DNA of 64,000 nucleotides from Evansella sp041820985 (GCF_041820985.1 NZ_JBGUAU010000006.1:124001-188000), one strand, 5' to 3'; counted from the stretch's first letter, positions 22,164-31,387 are shown. Notes: a model not told the origin generated them from the sequence alone. A program made the numbers and translations.

Positions 22164-23330
22164 TTATACTTTTAGCATGTTAAAAACTTGTTCTACATCC
22201 TTGTCGCCACGACCAGATAAATTAACAATAATGACATCGTCCTTTGTCAATTGCTTAGCTAATTTCACTGCATGAGCAACAGCGTGTGAACTTTCTAGGG
22301 CAGGAATAATACCTTCTACTTTAGAAAGAAGTTGGAAAGCTTCCAAAGCTTCCTTACCAGTAATTGTTACATATTCTGCTCGCCCAGATTGTTTTAAGTA
22401 ACTATGCTCTGGTCCAATCCCAGGATAATCTAATCCAGCTGAAATAGAATAGGTTGGCTTAGGGTTCCCTTGATCGTCAAGCAAAGTTAAACATTTGAAA
22501 CCATGAATGACAGCAGGCACTCCTTCGGTTAAGGTCGGTGCTTCCGCTGGCTCCACCCCAATCAATTTTACACTTTCTTCCTCAAGATAATGAGCAAATG
22601 CTCCAATTGCATTACTACCACCACCAGCACAAGCAACTACTGCCGTTGGTAGCTTCCCTTCTTTTTCTAGAATTTGTCGTTTAGACTCTTCACTTATGAT
22701 AGACTGAAAATGCTTGACCATTGTTGGAAAAGGATGTGGTCCAACGGCTGATCCTAATAAATAAAATGTTGTTTGATAATTTTCAACAAGATCGTTCAAT
22801 GCAGCGTCAACCGCATCCTTCAAGCGACCTTGCCCTTTATCTACAGAAACAACTTTTGCACCTAGCAATTCCATTCTAAATACATTCAATGCTTGACGTT
22901 CCGTATCCAATTTCCCCATATAAATGATACATTCCATATCAAACATTGCACATGCCGTTGCAGTAGCTACACCGTGCTGACCTGCTCCAGTTTCCGCAAT
23001 CACTCGCTTTGCCCCCATACGTTTCGCTAGGAGAATTTGACCGATAACATTATTTATTTTGTGAGCTCCTGTATGATTTAAGTCTTCTCGTTTTAGATAG
23101 ATTTTAACTCCACCCAAATTTCTTGTTAAATTTTGAGCTAACGTTAATGGATTTTCTCTTCCTACATATTCTTTTAAATAATACTTATACTCTTCAATAA
23201 ATTCTGGATCATTTTTATAATGATCAAACTGTTCCGCTAGAAGGTTTAACACTTGTTTTAATTCATCAGGAACAAAACTACCACCAAATTCACCAAAATA
23301 CCCTTTTTTCTCATCTACTTTCAAACTCAT
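22164..23330 (-). CDS. trpB: tryptophan synthase beta chain, solitary
   Basis: This 388-residue PLP enzyme converts indole plus serine to tryptophan. Visible motifs: YFGEFGGSFVPDEL at the start, KREDLNHTGAHKINN with the PLP lysine (about 91), ETGAGQHGVATA, the phosphate-binding CAGGGSNAIG, AGLDYPGIGPEHSYL and ALESSHAVAH. Length and motifs match the standard TrpB1 type that works with TrpA. No trpA, trpC, trpF or other trp gene is adjacent, and I see no T-box or TRAP-like leader. It is either an extra copy, or the trp genes are dispersed in this organism. Start ATG 23330, though the SD is weak. Confidence 0.95.
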   Translation of the reverse strand: MSLKVDEKKGYFGEFGGSFVPDELKQVLNLLAEQFDHYKNDPEFIEEYKYYLKEYVGRENPLTLAQNLTRNLGGVKIYLKREDLNHTGAHKINNVIGQILLAKRMGAKRVIAETGAGQHGVATATACAMFDMECIIYMGKLDTERQALNVFRMELLGAKVVSVDKGQGRLKDAVDAALNDLVENYQTTFYLLGSAVGPHPFPTMVKHFQSIISEESKRQILEKEGKLPTAVVACAGGGSNAIGAFAHYLEEESVKLIGVEPAEAPTLTEGVPAVIHGFKCLTLLDDQGNPKPTYSISAGLDYPGIGPEHSYLKQSGRAEYVTITGKEALEAFQLLSKVEGIIPALESSHAVAHAVKLAKQLTKDDVIIVNLSGRGDKDVEQVFNMLKV

Positions 23331-23569
23331 CTCTACTTCACTCCTCTAACCTCAGCTAAATTTTAAAAATTATGTTTTTTATTGTAACATTATCTAAGTA
23401 TTTTTTCTATTATTTCTTACATTTTAGCCTGTTAAAAACGTTGTTGATGATTTGTACTCCTGATTACTCGCTTTCCAAGGACGAACTACAAATATTTTTA
23501 AACGTATCGCTTTTTTTAAAATATAATGAAGGGTAATTTTCATGATATAATAAAAATAGGGTGATAATA

Positions 23570-23866
23570 ATGGATAATAAAAGTATAGAAGAAGAGATTA
23601 TAAAGAAATACCAGCAGGATGAAAAAATGATGGTACTTGTATTTGCACAATGGTGTGTGAACAATGACTTAAACCCTGTATCCTTATATGAAAAAGCACA
23701 TCCTAGTCAAAAAGATAATACGTTACTAACGGAAGCAATCCACTTAACAGTATCAAAAGAAGAGGCAGGTTTAATTTCTGATGACACATTACTTGGAGTT
23801 TTATCCTTATATGGAAATGACGAACTTGCATTTGTCGTTAGTAAAGAAATGGTAAAAAAAAGATAA
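23570..23866 (+). CDS. small cytoplasmic protein of unknown function, 98 aa
   Basis: I do not recognise the family. The soluble, acidic, helical protein starts MDNKSIEEEIIKKYQQDEKM and ends VSKEMVKKR, with a central FAQWCVNNDLNPVSLY segment and no signal peptide or membrane helix. ATG 23570 is preferred over the GTG three codons earlier because AGGGTGAT overlaps the GTG. It converges on the CAP-domain gene, sharing a terminator that includes both stop codons. Confidence 0.75.
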   Translation: MDNKSIEEEIIKKYQQDEKMMVLVFAQWCVNNDLNPVSLYEKAHPSQKDNTLLTEAIHLTVSKEEAGLISDDTLLGVLSLYGNDELAFVVSKEMVKKR

Positions 23867-23899
23867 AAAGAAATCGGGTTTAAACCCGATTTCTTTTTA
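23865..23899. terminator. bidirectional terminator overlapping two stop codons
   Basis: A perfect 17-bp stem (23865-23881 with 23883-23899, core AAATCGGGTTT) lies between convergent genes. The TAA of the plus-strand gene (23864-23866) and the TAA of the minus-strand CAP gene (23897-23899) both fall at its ends. Confidence 0.92.
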
Positions 23900-24718
23900 T
23901 CTTTGAATAAACATCTGTGTCCAATGATGGCCATTTGGATCATAACCAACACCAATATGTGTGTAATTACCATTTAAAATGTTTTGCCTATGTCCGGCAC
24001 TATTCATCCATGATTCTACAACTTGCTCTGCTGTTTGTTGACCTTGAGCTATATTTTCAGCCGCAGCGTTATAGGATACACCAAAATCACGAATCATATC
24101 AAATGGAGAGCCATAGGTTGGACTAGTATGGGAAAAATAACTATTTTCACGCATATCATTAGATTTCGTTCTTGCTACTTGTCCTAATTCACCATCAAAT
24201 TGTAAATCCTGCAATCCATTATTTCGTCTTTCTTGATTTGTTAACTCAATTACTCTCTGCTCCATTGCAGTAATATCATCTTGACCTGGTTCACTTTCAT
24301 CTGTTTCTTCTGCTTTGCTTTGATTCATATCTGCTTGTTGTTGCTGTTCTTGTGTAGCCCCTTCGTTCTGTGGAAGTTCATTTTGATCTTGTTGATTTTC
24401 TTTATTCCAATTTTTCTTACTTTGATTAATTTGAACATTTTTGTTTTGCTGATTCACATCAATTTTGTATTCAAATTTTGCTTCTTGAATTTGCACTGCT
24501 TTAGTATGGGGAAAATTATCACTTGATAGTGTCGTACTATCACTCGATATGGTATCCTCATTATTGACCGATCCTTGATCTACATCCATTACTTGGTCGC
24601 CTTTTTCATTTAAACCAATATACCTGTCATCAATGGTTTCTTCCACATCAGTATTACAGCCAATTAAGACAAGAAAACAAAGTGTAAATAAGTGAAGATA
24701 ACTTAATTTTCTAATCAT
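23897..24718 (-). CDS. CAP-domain (SCP/YkwD-like) lipoprotein
   Basis: This 273-residue protein has a lipobox (FLVLIGC, Cys21), then a Gln/Asn/Glu-rich low-complexity spacer of about 130 residues. The C-terminal CAP domain carries LTNQERRNNGLQDLQFDGEL, SHTSPTYGSPFDMI, AAENIAQGQQTAEQVVESWM and SAGHRQNILN, the conserved CAP blocks with His and Glu of the cavity. Bacillus relatives (YkwD, spore and wall proteins) are extracellular with unclear activity. It is anchored to the outer face of the membrane. GGAGGTGAG precedes the ATG. It is a single gene. Confidence 0.92.
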   Translation of the reverse strand: MIRKLSYLHLFTLCFLVLIGCNTDVEETIDDRYIGLNEKGDQVMDVDQGSVNNEDTISSDSTTLSSDNFPHTKAVQIQEAKFEYKIDVNQQNKNVQINQSKKNWNKENQQDQNELPQNEGATQEQQQQADMNQSKAEETDESEPGQDDITAMEQRVIELTNQERRNNGLQDLQFDGELGQVARTKSNDMRENSYFSHTSPTYGSPFDMIRDFGVSYNAAAENIAQGQQTAEQVVESWMNSAGHRQNILNGNYTHIGVGYDPNGHHWTQMFIQR

Positions 24719-24806
24719 AATGTTCTCACCTCCTACATATATTTTTTTCTGAATCCCTTATATTATTAATGTAAATTTTAAAGGAAATGGTTAAATATAC
24801 AAAAAA

Positions 24807-24955
24807 AGAGTCTGGAACAAAAAGTGTTTTCAGCAAAGAGAAATCCGAACGAAATGATTCTTGGTATACTATTCGCTGCAGAAATATACTTCGCTATGGT
24901 TACCTATCGTTCGTCTTTTCAATGTTACACTTTCGTTATGTCCCAGCCCTCTTTT
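24807..24955. repeat. intergenic repeat family C, copy 1
   Basis: An imperfect terminal inverted repeat of about 28 bp frames the element: the left end AAAAAGAGTCTGGAACA matches the complement of the right end AAAAGAGGGCTGGGACA. The inside is non-coding. Its tips match the second copy at 33637-33752 (GGCTGGAACA). Elements with GGCTGGGACA ends are common between genes of Bacillaceae. Confidence 0.7.
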
Positions 24956-24982
24956 AATCAAAAATCTATATGTATAGATTAT

Positions 24983-25137
24983 TTAACCTTTACTTGAAGA
25001 AGTCCTAAGCTATTTAGTATAACAAGTATGTGGCTCCCATATCTGCAAATATCGCAATCCATCGGGTTAACAACCTTGAGGAGTACTAACAATAATACAA
25101 TGGATTTAATCGCCTTGAACATACTCCGCATAAAGGA
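24983..25137 (-). pseudogene. decayed 3' end of a CadA/ZntA-type heavy-metal P-type ATPase
   Basis: Three consecutive frames on the minus strand together give the C-terminus of a P1B-ATPase: FKAIKSIVLLLVLL, then LTRWIAIFADMGAT, then LVILNSLGLLQVKVK and a stop at 24983-24985. Functional CadA/ZosA proteins end with LTLWIAI..DMGATLLV.LNSLRLM. At least two frameshifts break the reading, and nothing recognisable remains upstream of about 25137. The gene has been lost except for its tail. Confidence 0.65.
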
Positions 25138-25280
25138 TTATCTTCTGTATCTCCTAGATTGTCCTAAATAACGACTTATCTAATATTATATAAATTCCGA
25201 GCAACTAATAATCCACATCAATCCCCATAACACATTTCAGTTGTGGCAACTTTATGTTATAGGAGGATGAATGATAAAAG
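25138..25280. other. non-coding spacer
   Basis: No gene, hairpin or motif is recognisable between the ATPase remnant and the SDR stop codon. It may be further debris of the same lost gene. Confidence 0.3.
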
Positions 25281-26123
25281 TTAGATTTTTAATTTTTTAC
25301 GTATAACTCTTTCTATTATAAAGGAAGGAATAATATTTTTAATTACAGAGACAAATCTTACACCTTTCCCTATTGGATAACGCAGTCTTGGTTTGTTCTT
25401 ACTACATATAGATGTTATTAGTGAAATTACTAAAGATGGATCTTCAGATTGCTGTGCTGCTTCTTTAGCGTGTTCAAATATTTTTTTTATGAATGAATCA
25501 TATTCCGATGTAACTAAGCTTCCATCTATAGTATTAAAACTTTTGGACCAAATATTTGTGTTGAATGACCCAGCTTCGACTATACTCACATATATATTAA
25601 AAGGAAGTAATTCATACCGTAACGATTCACTATAACCTTCTAACGCAAATTTAGAAGCTGCGTATGCTCCCAGTCCAGGTAAACCAATTATTCCACTAAT
25701 ACTTCCTATATTTATAATCTTCCCTTTCTTTTGTTCCCTCATTAGAGGAAGGAATGCATTTGTTATTGAGACGACACTAAAGAAATTCGTTTCAAATTGC
25801 ATCTTCCATTTTTCAAGTGAAAGTAACTCCGAAATCCCACCTAAACATTCCCCTGCGTTATTAATTAAAATATCAATTCGACCATACTTTACTTTAATTA
25901 AAGATACTATATCTGCTATTTGTTCTTGTTTTGTAACATCAAGTTGCAAAACCTTTATATTATCTTCAATTCCCATTTCTCTTGCAAGCTCCATTAATAG
26001 GCTTTGATTATGTATATCTCGCATTGTAGCAATCACAAAAAAATTTTTATTCGCTAGTTTCAAAGTGGCTAATAGACCAAAACCACTACTACACCCTGTT
26101 ATAAATACAATTTCTTGTCGCAA
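25281..26123 (-). CDS. short-chain dehydrogenase/reductase (SDR)
   Basis: This 280-residue classical SDR has the cofactor motif TGCSSGFG near residue 9, NNAGE after strand 4, the catalytic Ser in NIGSISGIIG, and YAASK with the catalytic Tyr and Lys. The TMRD after strand 2 favours NADP(H). The length and C-terminal region (about 60 residues beyond the core, ending in basic VIRKKLKI) fit lipid- or steroid-type SDRs. The start is set at TTG 26123 because AGAGGT lies nine bases upstream; the long ORF extension to 26360 overlaps pepF and has no site. Substrate unknown. Confidence 0.88.
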   Translation of the reverse strand: MRQEIVFITGCSSGFGLLATLKLANKNFFVIATMRDIHNQSLLMELAREMGIEDNIKVLQLDVTKQEQIADIVSLIKVKYGRIDILINNAGECLGGISELLSLEKWKMQFETNFFSVVSITNAFLPLMREQKKGKIINIGSISGIIGLPGLGAYAASKFALEGYSESLRYELLPFNIYVSIVEAGSFNTNIWSKSFNTIDGSLVTSEYDSFIKKIFEHAKEAAQQSEDPSLVISLITSICSKNKPRLRYPIGKGVRFVSVIKNIIPSFIIERVIRKKLKI

Positions 26124-26336
26124 GTAAATACCTCTTTTCCATTCTGGCTTTTTTCTACATATAAATTTATATTTCATGAAAAAATAATAGATAAAGTAAT
26201 CCAATATTAATAACTTCTTCCATAAACATATCATGAGAATCATATGTAGGAAATACGTATTAGTAGGTCTTATTATTTTTTTCATGCTAAAATAGATGAA
26301 AGTTATTTTTTTACAATAATAAAAGGAGTGAATGAA

Positions 26337-28124
26337 TTGAGTACATATAGTACAAGACAAGAGGTTCCAGAGTATGAAAAATGGGATCTAGGGGATATTT
26401 ATGATTCTTTACATGATTGGGAAAAAGATTTTAAAAAGTGTGAAGACATAGTTATCGAGTTAAAACAATATGACGGTACGATATTAGACGGAACTATACT
26501 TTACGAGTTTTTATCAAAACAAGAGAAGTTAAATTTCATTTTCAAAAAGGTATATGTATATGGCATGCTCCATGTTGATATTGATACACGAGACACTTCT
26601 TCTCAGTCCTTATTAGACAAAGCAGCACAATTAAGTGTAAAAATAAGTTCCGCAACTTCATTTTTTATGCCATTTTTATTAAGTCTAGATGAAGCAATCC
26701 TAAATAAATATATTGATTCCAACGAGAAGCTTAAGTATTTTGAGAAAGACTTATTTGAATCGTTTCGCTATAAAGCTCATGTTTTATCAAAGGAGAAAGA
26801 AGAAGTCATTTCTCAAATGGGAGAAGCTTTATCTTCACCTAGCAAAACATTCGGAATGTTAAATAATGCAGATATAAAGTTTGGTGAAGTGACAAATGAG
26901 AATGGAGAAAAAGTAGAATTAACGCGTGGTATGTATGCAAAACTTATTGAAGATGAAGATCGGACAAAAAGGAAAGAAGCATATAAAGCTTATTATAAGC
27001 CATATGTACATTTGAATAACTCAATTGCATCTACTCTTTCTGCTGCGATTAAAAATAATGTACTGTTATCAAAAATGCGTAATTATCCATCAGCTCTAGA
27101 AAAATCCTTGTTTACTGATAATGTTTCTAAAGATGTATATGATAATCTGATTCAAGCAACGAAGGATAACATTTCTTCCTATCATAAATATACCGCTTTA
27201 CGAAAGGATTTATTAGGTTTGGAGGAATTACGTCAATATGACTTAAATGTTCCGTTGGTATCTGGAGTAAAACAGGAAATGCCGTATGATGAGGCTTATG
27301 ATACCATGCTAAAAGCTTTGACACCTCTTGGAAATGATTATGTTGAGACATTAAAAACGTTTAAAGAAAAGCGTTTTGTTGATGTTAGAGAAACTCCTGG
27401 AAAACGATCTGGGGCGTATAATTTAGGATTGTATGGTGTACATCCTTTTGTTTTATTAAACCATCATGACGATTTGGATAGTCTATTTACTTTAGCTCAT
27501 GAAATGGGTCATGCGATGCATAGTTATTATTCTAATGAGTATCAACCACAGATTTCTGCAGGATATACAATTTTTGTTGCGGAAGTTGCATCTACCGTAA
27601 ACGAAGTATTACTAATTAACTATTTATTAGAAACTACCCAAGATGATAATATTCGTAAGCATCTAGTGAATCATTTTATTGATAAGTTCAAAGGAACTTT
27701 CTTTACACAAGTAATGTTTGCTGATTTTGAGAAAAGAACACACGAAATGGCTGAAAAAGGTGAACCGCTAACAGCAGAAAGTTTCAATAAGACATATGAA
27801 TCGTTATTCCGTGAGTATACTGGTGATGATGTTGTTTTTGATGATGAAGTAAAATATGGTTGGTCTAGAATCCCACACTTTTATCGTCCATTTTATGTCT
27901 ATAAATACGCTACTGGATTTGCATCTGCAATGTTAATAGCAAATAAATTATTAGAAGGAGATAAAGATACGTTACAAGCTTATCTTGAATTCTTAAAGAG
28001 CGGAAGTTCCGAATACCCATTAGACTTATTAAAGAAAACAGGCGTAGACTTAACAACTCCTGAACCGATCGAAAGTGCATTAACTTCATTTAATGAACTG
28101 GTGGATCAATTCTCGAAAATGTAA
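26337..28124 (+). CDS. pepF: oligoendopeptidase F (M3B)
   Basis: This 595-residue zinc metallopeptidase has the active-site motif HEMGHAMHS (about residues 388-396) and a downstream Glu ligand in VAEVASTVNEVLL. The N-terminal half is helical, as in M3B enzymes, with the substrate-binding GLYGVHPFVLLNHH before the zinc site. It degrades oligopeptides in the cytoplasm. The start is TTG 26337 with AGGAG eight bases upstream; the GTG three codons earlier overlaps the SD. It is a single gene, divergent from the SDR and closed by a bidirectional terminator. Confidence 0.95.
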   Translation: MSTYSTRQEVPEYEKWDLGDIYDSLHDWEKDFKKCEDIVIELKQYDGTILDGTILYEFLSKQEKLNFIFKKVYVYGMLHVDIDTRDTSSQSLLDKAAQLSVKISSATSFFMPFLLSLDEAILNKYIDSNEKLKYFEKDLFESFRYKAHVLSKEKEEVISQMGEALSSPSKTFGMLNNADIKFGEVTNENGEKVELTRGMYAKLIEDEDRTKRKEAYKAYYKPYVHLNNSIASTLSAAIKNNVLLSKMRNYPSALEKSLFTDNVSKDVYDNLIQATKDNISSYHKYTALRKDLLGLEELRQYDLNVPLVSGVKQEMPYDEAYDTMLKALTPLGNDYVETLKTFKEKRFVDVRETPGKRSGAYNLGLYGVHPFVLLNHHDDLDSLFTLAHEMGHAMHSYYSNEYQPQISAGYTIFVAEVASTVNEVLLINYLLETTQDDNIRKHLVNHFIDKFKGTFFTQVMFADFEKRTHEMAEKGEPLTAESFNKTYESLFREYTGDDVVFDDEVKYGWSRIPHFYRPFYVYKYATGFASAMLIANKLLEGDKDTLQAYLEFLKSGSSEYPLDLLKKTGVDLTTPEPIESALTSFNELVDQFSKM

Positions 28125-28127
28125 TAT

Positions 28128-28165
28128 AAAGAGTCAAAAGGTGTAATTCCTTTTGACTCTTTTTG
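28128..28165. terminator. bidirectional terminator between pepF and the M20 peptidase gene
   Basis: A perfect 14-bp stem (AAAGAGTCAAAAGG at 28128-28141 with its complement at 28149-28162) lies between convergent genes. Confidence 0.92.
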
Positions 28166-28176
28166 GAATTGTTCTA

Positions 28177-29319
28177 TTAGCTTTTTCTTGATAGCTCTTG
28201 GATGCTCTTAGCTAACAACAAACATCTTTCTGTTAACGACTTAATTTCTAGATATTCGTCTTCACTATGAGCATTACCACCAACTGGTCCTAATCCATCT
28301 ATTGTGGGAATACCTAATGCTGAAGTAAATGCAGCATCTGATCCTCCCCCTGTAGCTACTCCATCAATTCTTTCTAATCCAATATTACTAGCTATTTTCT
28401 TTATTACATTAGCTAGTTCTATTGATTCCGCACTTTTTTCCATAGGAGGTCGTGTTAACCCGCCTTTTAATTCTAATTCTGTACCTTCTACATCTGGAGC
28501 TGTACAAATATCTTTGATATCATTTGTTAATTCCTCCGCTTGCTTTAATGTATTCACTCGTATTTCAATTTGAGCTTCTGCGTGAGGAGCGATGGTATTA
28601 AGGGTTGTTCCCCCTTTAATTAATCCAACATTCACATTAATACCTTTTTCATAATCTGATAGTTGATGTAGCTTCGTAATCTTATGAGCTAATTCTTCAA
28701 TTGCACTGGCACCTTTTTCCGGTTCAATTCCAGAGTGTGCTCCGATTCCTGTAACTTTTAAAGTAAACTTACCTCCACCTCTTCTACTAGTAACAAGCTT
28801 TCCATTCGCTCTCGATGGTTCCATAATTAAAGCATATTTTTTATTTGCAGCGTATTTCTCTATAATCTTCCTTGAGCTTGGAGAACCAACTTCTTCATCA
28901 CTATTAAAAATTATTTGAATATTTTTTAAACTAAAGTCCTCATAAAATCGTAATGCTGAGATAGCAAAGTAAAGTGTAACAAGACTTCCTTTCATGTCAA
29001 TAACCCCAGGTCCATACGCACGATTATTGTCGTGAGTAAAAGGACGTTTCGACGCCGTGCCTTTTGAGAAAACAGTGTCTAGGTGAGCAACGATGATAAT
29101 CTCAGGATTAACAGCATCTCTATGTTTAACTACCATATGATTACCGAATTCATTTTCGTGTATAGAGACTATATCAAATCCTAGTTCTATATATTTTGAG
29201 CAAAAATACGTACCAATCTTATCAATACCGACTTTATTGTAGGATCCACTATCTATGTTAACGAGATACTCAAGCATCTCTAACATTTCTTTTTGTTTTT
29301 GGTCAATATACTTTTTCAT
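28177..29319 (-). CDS. M20 family metallopeptidase (carboxypeptidase G2-like)
   Basis: This 380-residue protein has a dinuclear zinc site: HLDTV with the first His, GPGVIDMKGS with the bridging Asp, SDEEVGS with the catalytic and metal Glu, and HSEDEYLEI with the last His. The dimerisation domain (GKFTLKVTGIGAHSG) is present. Members hydrolyse C-terminal glutamate or N-acyl amino acids. I chose ATG 29319 (MKKYIDQ); a TTG 15 codons upstream is possible, and neither has a strong SD. It is a single gene converging on pepF. Confidence 0.9.
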   Translation of the reverse strand: MKKYIDQKQKEMLEMLEYLVNIDSGSYNKVGIDKIGTYFCSKYIELGFDIVSIHENEFGNHMVVKHRDAVNPEIIIVAHLDTVFSKGTASKRPFTHDNNRAYGPGVIDMKGSLVTLYFAISALRFYEDFSLKNIQIIFNSDEEVGSPSSRKIIEKYAANKKYALIMEPSRANGKLVTSRRGGGKFTLKVTGIGAHSGIEPEKGASAIEELAHKITKLHQLSDYEKGINVNVGLIKGGTTLNTIAPHAEAQIEIRVNTLKQAEELTNDIKDICTAPDVEGTELELKGGLTRPPMEKSAESIELANVIKKIASNIGLERIDGVATGGGSDAAFTSALGIPTIDGLGPVGGNAHSEDEYLEIKSLTERCLLLAKSIQELSRKS

Positions 29320-29459
29320 TTTCTCAACCCAATCCTTGATTCTAATATACTTATAGTTTACCAAATATAATATTCAAAGGAACAATGTACTTTTTAGTAA
29401 TTTTTATTTACTTCACTACATATTGTTTTATATGGAAATTGGACAAGGAGTGATTGGCA

Positions 29460-29741
29460 ATGAAAGATTGGATAAGTAGCTTTGAAGTAACACTATTAAG
29501 TATGGTCGCTCTCCGACTGATGTCAGGAACTTTCGAGATAACTGCAGCTTTATTGATGATGAAGTTTAATAATATTGAACGCGCACTTCAGATCAATGCA
29601 ATACTGGCTATTGTAGGTCCAATTACGTTAATATTAACAATGACAATAGGGCTCGTTGGAATTGCAGACAAATTACCAGTAACTAAATTACTTATTGTTG
29701 GTTTAGGAGTTTTTCTTATTTTATTTGGGTTAAAAAAATAG
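29460..29741 (+). CDS. YqhV family (DUF2619) small membrane protein
   Basis: This 93-residue protein has three hydrophobic helices and the YqhV signature FEITAALLMMKFNNIERALQ, INAILAIVGP and GLVGIADKLP. In B. subtilis yqhV lies just before spoIIIAA; here it stands alone. ATG 29460 has AAGGAG nine bases upstream, better placed than for the TTG two codons earlier. The function of the family is unknown to me. Confidence 0.88.
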   Translation: MKDWISSFEVTLLSMVALRLMSGTFEITAALLMMKFNNIERALQINAILAIVGPITLILTMTIGLVGIADKLPVTKLLIVGLGVFLILFGLKK

Positions 29742-30061
29742 TGATTTAGACTAATTCCTATTTATTCTTCTATATGCCTTCTATATATTAAAGTAGCCTT
29801 ATATAATGCGTTATTGAACTTTTAATTATACAATGAATTCCTTCAATACTAAACTCCCCCTCAGCTACTTTGTTTGGTAAATTTGGGCGAGCTTTTCATG
29901 CCACAATTTATAATCCAACTTATGAAACCACCTCCCCCTCTTTATAATCATTAGGTTTTCCCTAAAAAATATATGCAAAAATAATGATAAGGCAGTATGT
30001 GATTCCTTTTTCAGACCAATAATTGTTACTAGAACATTTTATAGTTTGAGGAAGTGTTAAG
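29742..30061. other. 320-bp gap with one candidate microprotein
   Basis: On the minus strand a strong GGGGGAGGTGG precedes TTG 29918, opening a 17-codon frame (DYKLWHEKLAQIYQTK) that stops at 29865. The ribosome binding site is good, but length and lack of context leave it uncertain. The rest is AT-rich and presumably includes the promoter of the acyltransferase gene. Confidence 0.3.
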
Positions 30062-31165
30062 TTGGAAAATAGATTAATCATCAATGAAGCTTATTGGTTG
30101 CGAGCACTCTCTTGTCTTGCAGTTGTTATCACACATGCTGTCAACACAACTCTTGCTAATTATGAAGCAACAGCAACTCAATTTGAACAATATATATTAA
30201 TTTTTATACGATTTATGGCCTTTTTCGGTACTCCAACCTTTGTATTTATCTCAGAATTAATTTTAGCTCGTGCGTACCCAAATGGAGTACCAAAACATTT
30301 TTTTCAAAAGCGAATAAAATTTTTACTCATGCCTTTTATTTCAATGGCTATTATCTTTGCATTTATTACTACCGAAACACTACAAGGTGCTATATATCAA
30401 GCATTCTTAAACATTTTTTTAGCAGGATATTATGGATACTTTATTTTAATTATTTTTCAATTTTATCTATTACACGTAATATTACATAACAAATTGCAAC
30501 GATGGTCACCAAAACTTATAATTAGTATTTCTTTTCTGATAAACGTATTATATTTAGGTTTTTTTCACTATACTGATCCGATACAATTACTACCTTTTGC
30601 TGAGCAAATATGGAAGAAAGGTCACTGGTTACCTTTTCTCGGTTGGATTTTTTATTTTACATTAGGTTTTTATTGTGGAAAAAATTACGAGGTTTTTAAA
30701 GCAAAATTATATAAGTTCAGAAAGGTTTTACCAATATTTCCAATAATAACCCTTTTCATCATCATACTTTCAGTTCGAACAGATTTATTGACGGTAGTTT
30801 CTTCAAAACGAATGGACATGATTCTTTACACTACAAGCATTATATTTGTTACTGTATACATTTCTTCAACATTAAATAAAGTTCCTAGAGTCATCCTATT
30901 TATTAGTAAACATTCTTTTCATATATATTTAATCCATAAAATATTTCTATATTATTTAGAGCCAATACACTTTTTACATCCATTTGTTTATTTTACAGTT
31001 GCAGTTGTTTACTCTGTTATCGGTTCTCTAATCGTTTCAAAACTATTCAGTAGGTTTAGATTATCCACGTATATCATTGGTAAGACTTTACCTGTACCTT
31101 TAAAAAACAAAAACAGAAAAAGTTGGCAGAAACCATTAGTTCCGAAGAAAAACACTCCAACGTAA
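30062..31165 (+). CDS. acyltransferase 3 family membrane protein
   Basis: This 367-residue protein has about ten membrane helices. The N-terminal YWLRALSCLAVVITHAVN carries the conserved Arg and His of acyltransferase-3 enzymes, and SKHSFHIYLIHKIFLYY near the end is the matching late motif. Members O-acetylate surface sugars or lipids using cytoplasmic acyl donors. No extracellular SGNH domain is fused here, unlike OatA. The start is TTG 30062 with GAGGAAG upstream. Repeat A copy 3 begins 22 bp after the stop. Substrate unknown. Confidence 0.88.
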   Translation: MENRLIINEAYWLRALSCLAVVITHAVNTTLANYEATATQFEQYILIFIRFMAFFGTPTFVFISELILARAYPNGVPKHFFQKRIKFLLMPFISMAIIFAFITTETLQGAIYQAFLNIFLAGYYGYFILIIFQFYLLHVILHNKLQRWSPKLIISISFLINVLYLGFFHYTDPIQLLPFAEQIWKKGHWLPFLGWIFYFTLGFYCGKNYEVFKAKLYKFRKVLPIFPIITLFIIILSVRTDLLTVVSSKRMDMILYTTSIIFVTVYISSTLNKVPRVILFISKHSFHIYLIHKIFLYYLEPIHFLHPFVYFTVAVVYSVIGSLIVSKLFSRFRLSTYIIGKTLPVPLKNKNRKSWQKPLVPKKNTPT

Positions 31166-31187
31166 AAAATGTATCATTCATAATAAA

Positions 31188-31345
31188 AGCGCAAGGCGCC
31201 CTCTCAGGACCGAAATGCAAATATTCTGAACTATAAAAAGCACATTTTGTTTTAATCGGACAGGTTATTTGACACGAGGAGATGACGCCTGGAGCTAGAC
31301 AATTTTCTAATTCCAAAAATTTTATGCTTTCTTACCTTTAAACAA
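31188..31345 (+). repeat. intergenic repeat family A, copy 3
   Basis: It shares AAAAGCGCAAGGCGCCCTCT, GGACCGAAATGCAAAT, CAGGTTATTTGACACGAGG and TGGAGCTAGACA with copies 1 and 2. It is more diverged in the middle (ATATTCTGAACT in place of ATGTTCTGGAC). Confidence 0.85.
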
Positions 31346-31384
31346 AAGCACAGAAAAAGATCGCTTGATACTTTTTCTGTGCTT
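31346..31384 (-). terminator. terminator of pgmB
   Basis: A perfect 14-bp stem (AAGCACAGAAAAAG at 31346-31359 with its complement at 31371-31384) lies directly after the pgmB stop. T-rich sequence follows on the minus strand. Confidence 0.85.
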
Positions 31385-31387
31385 CAT

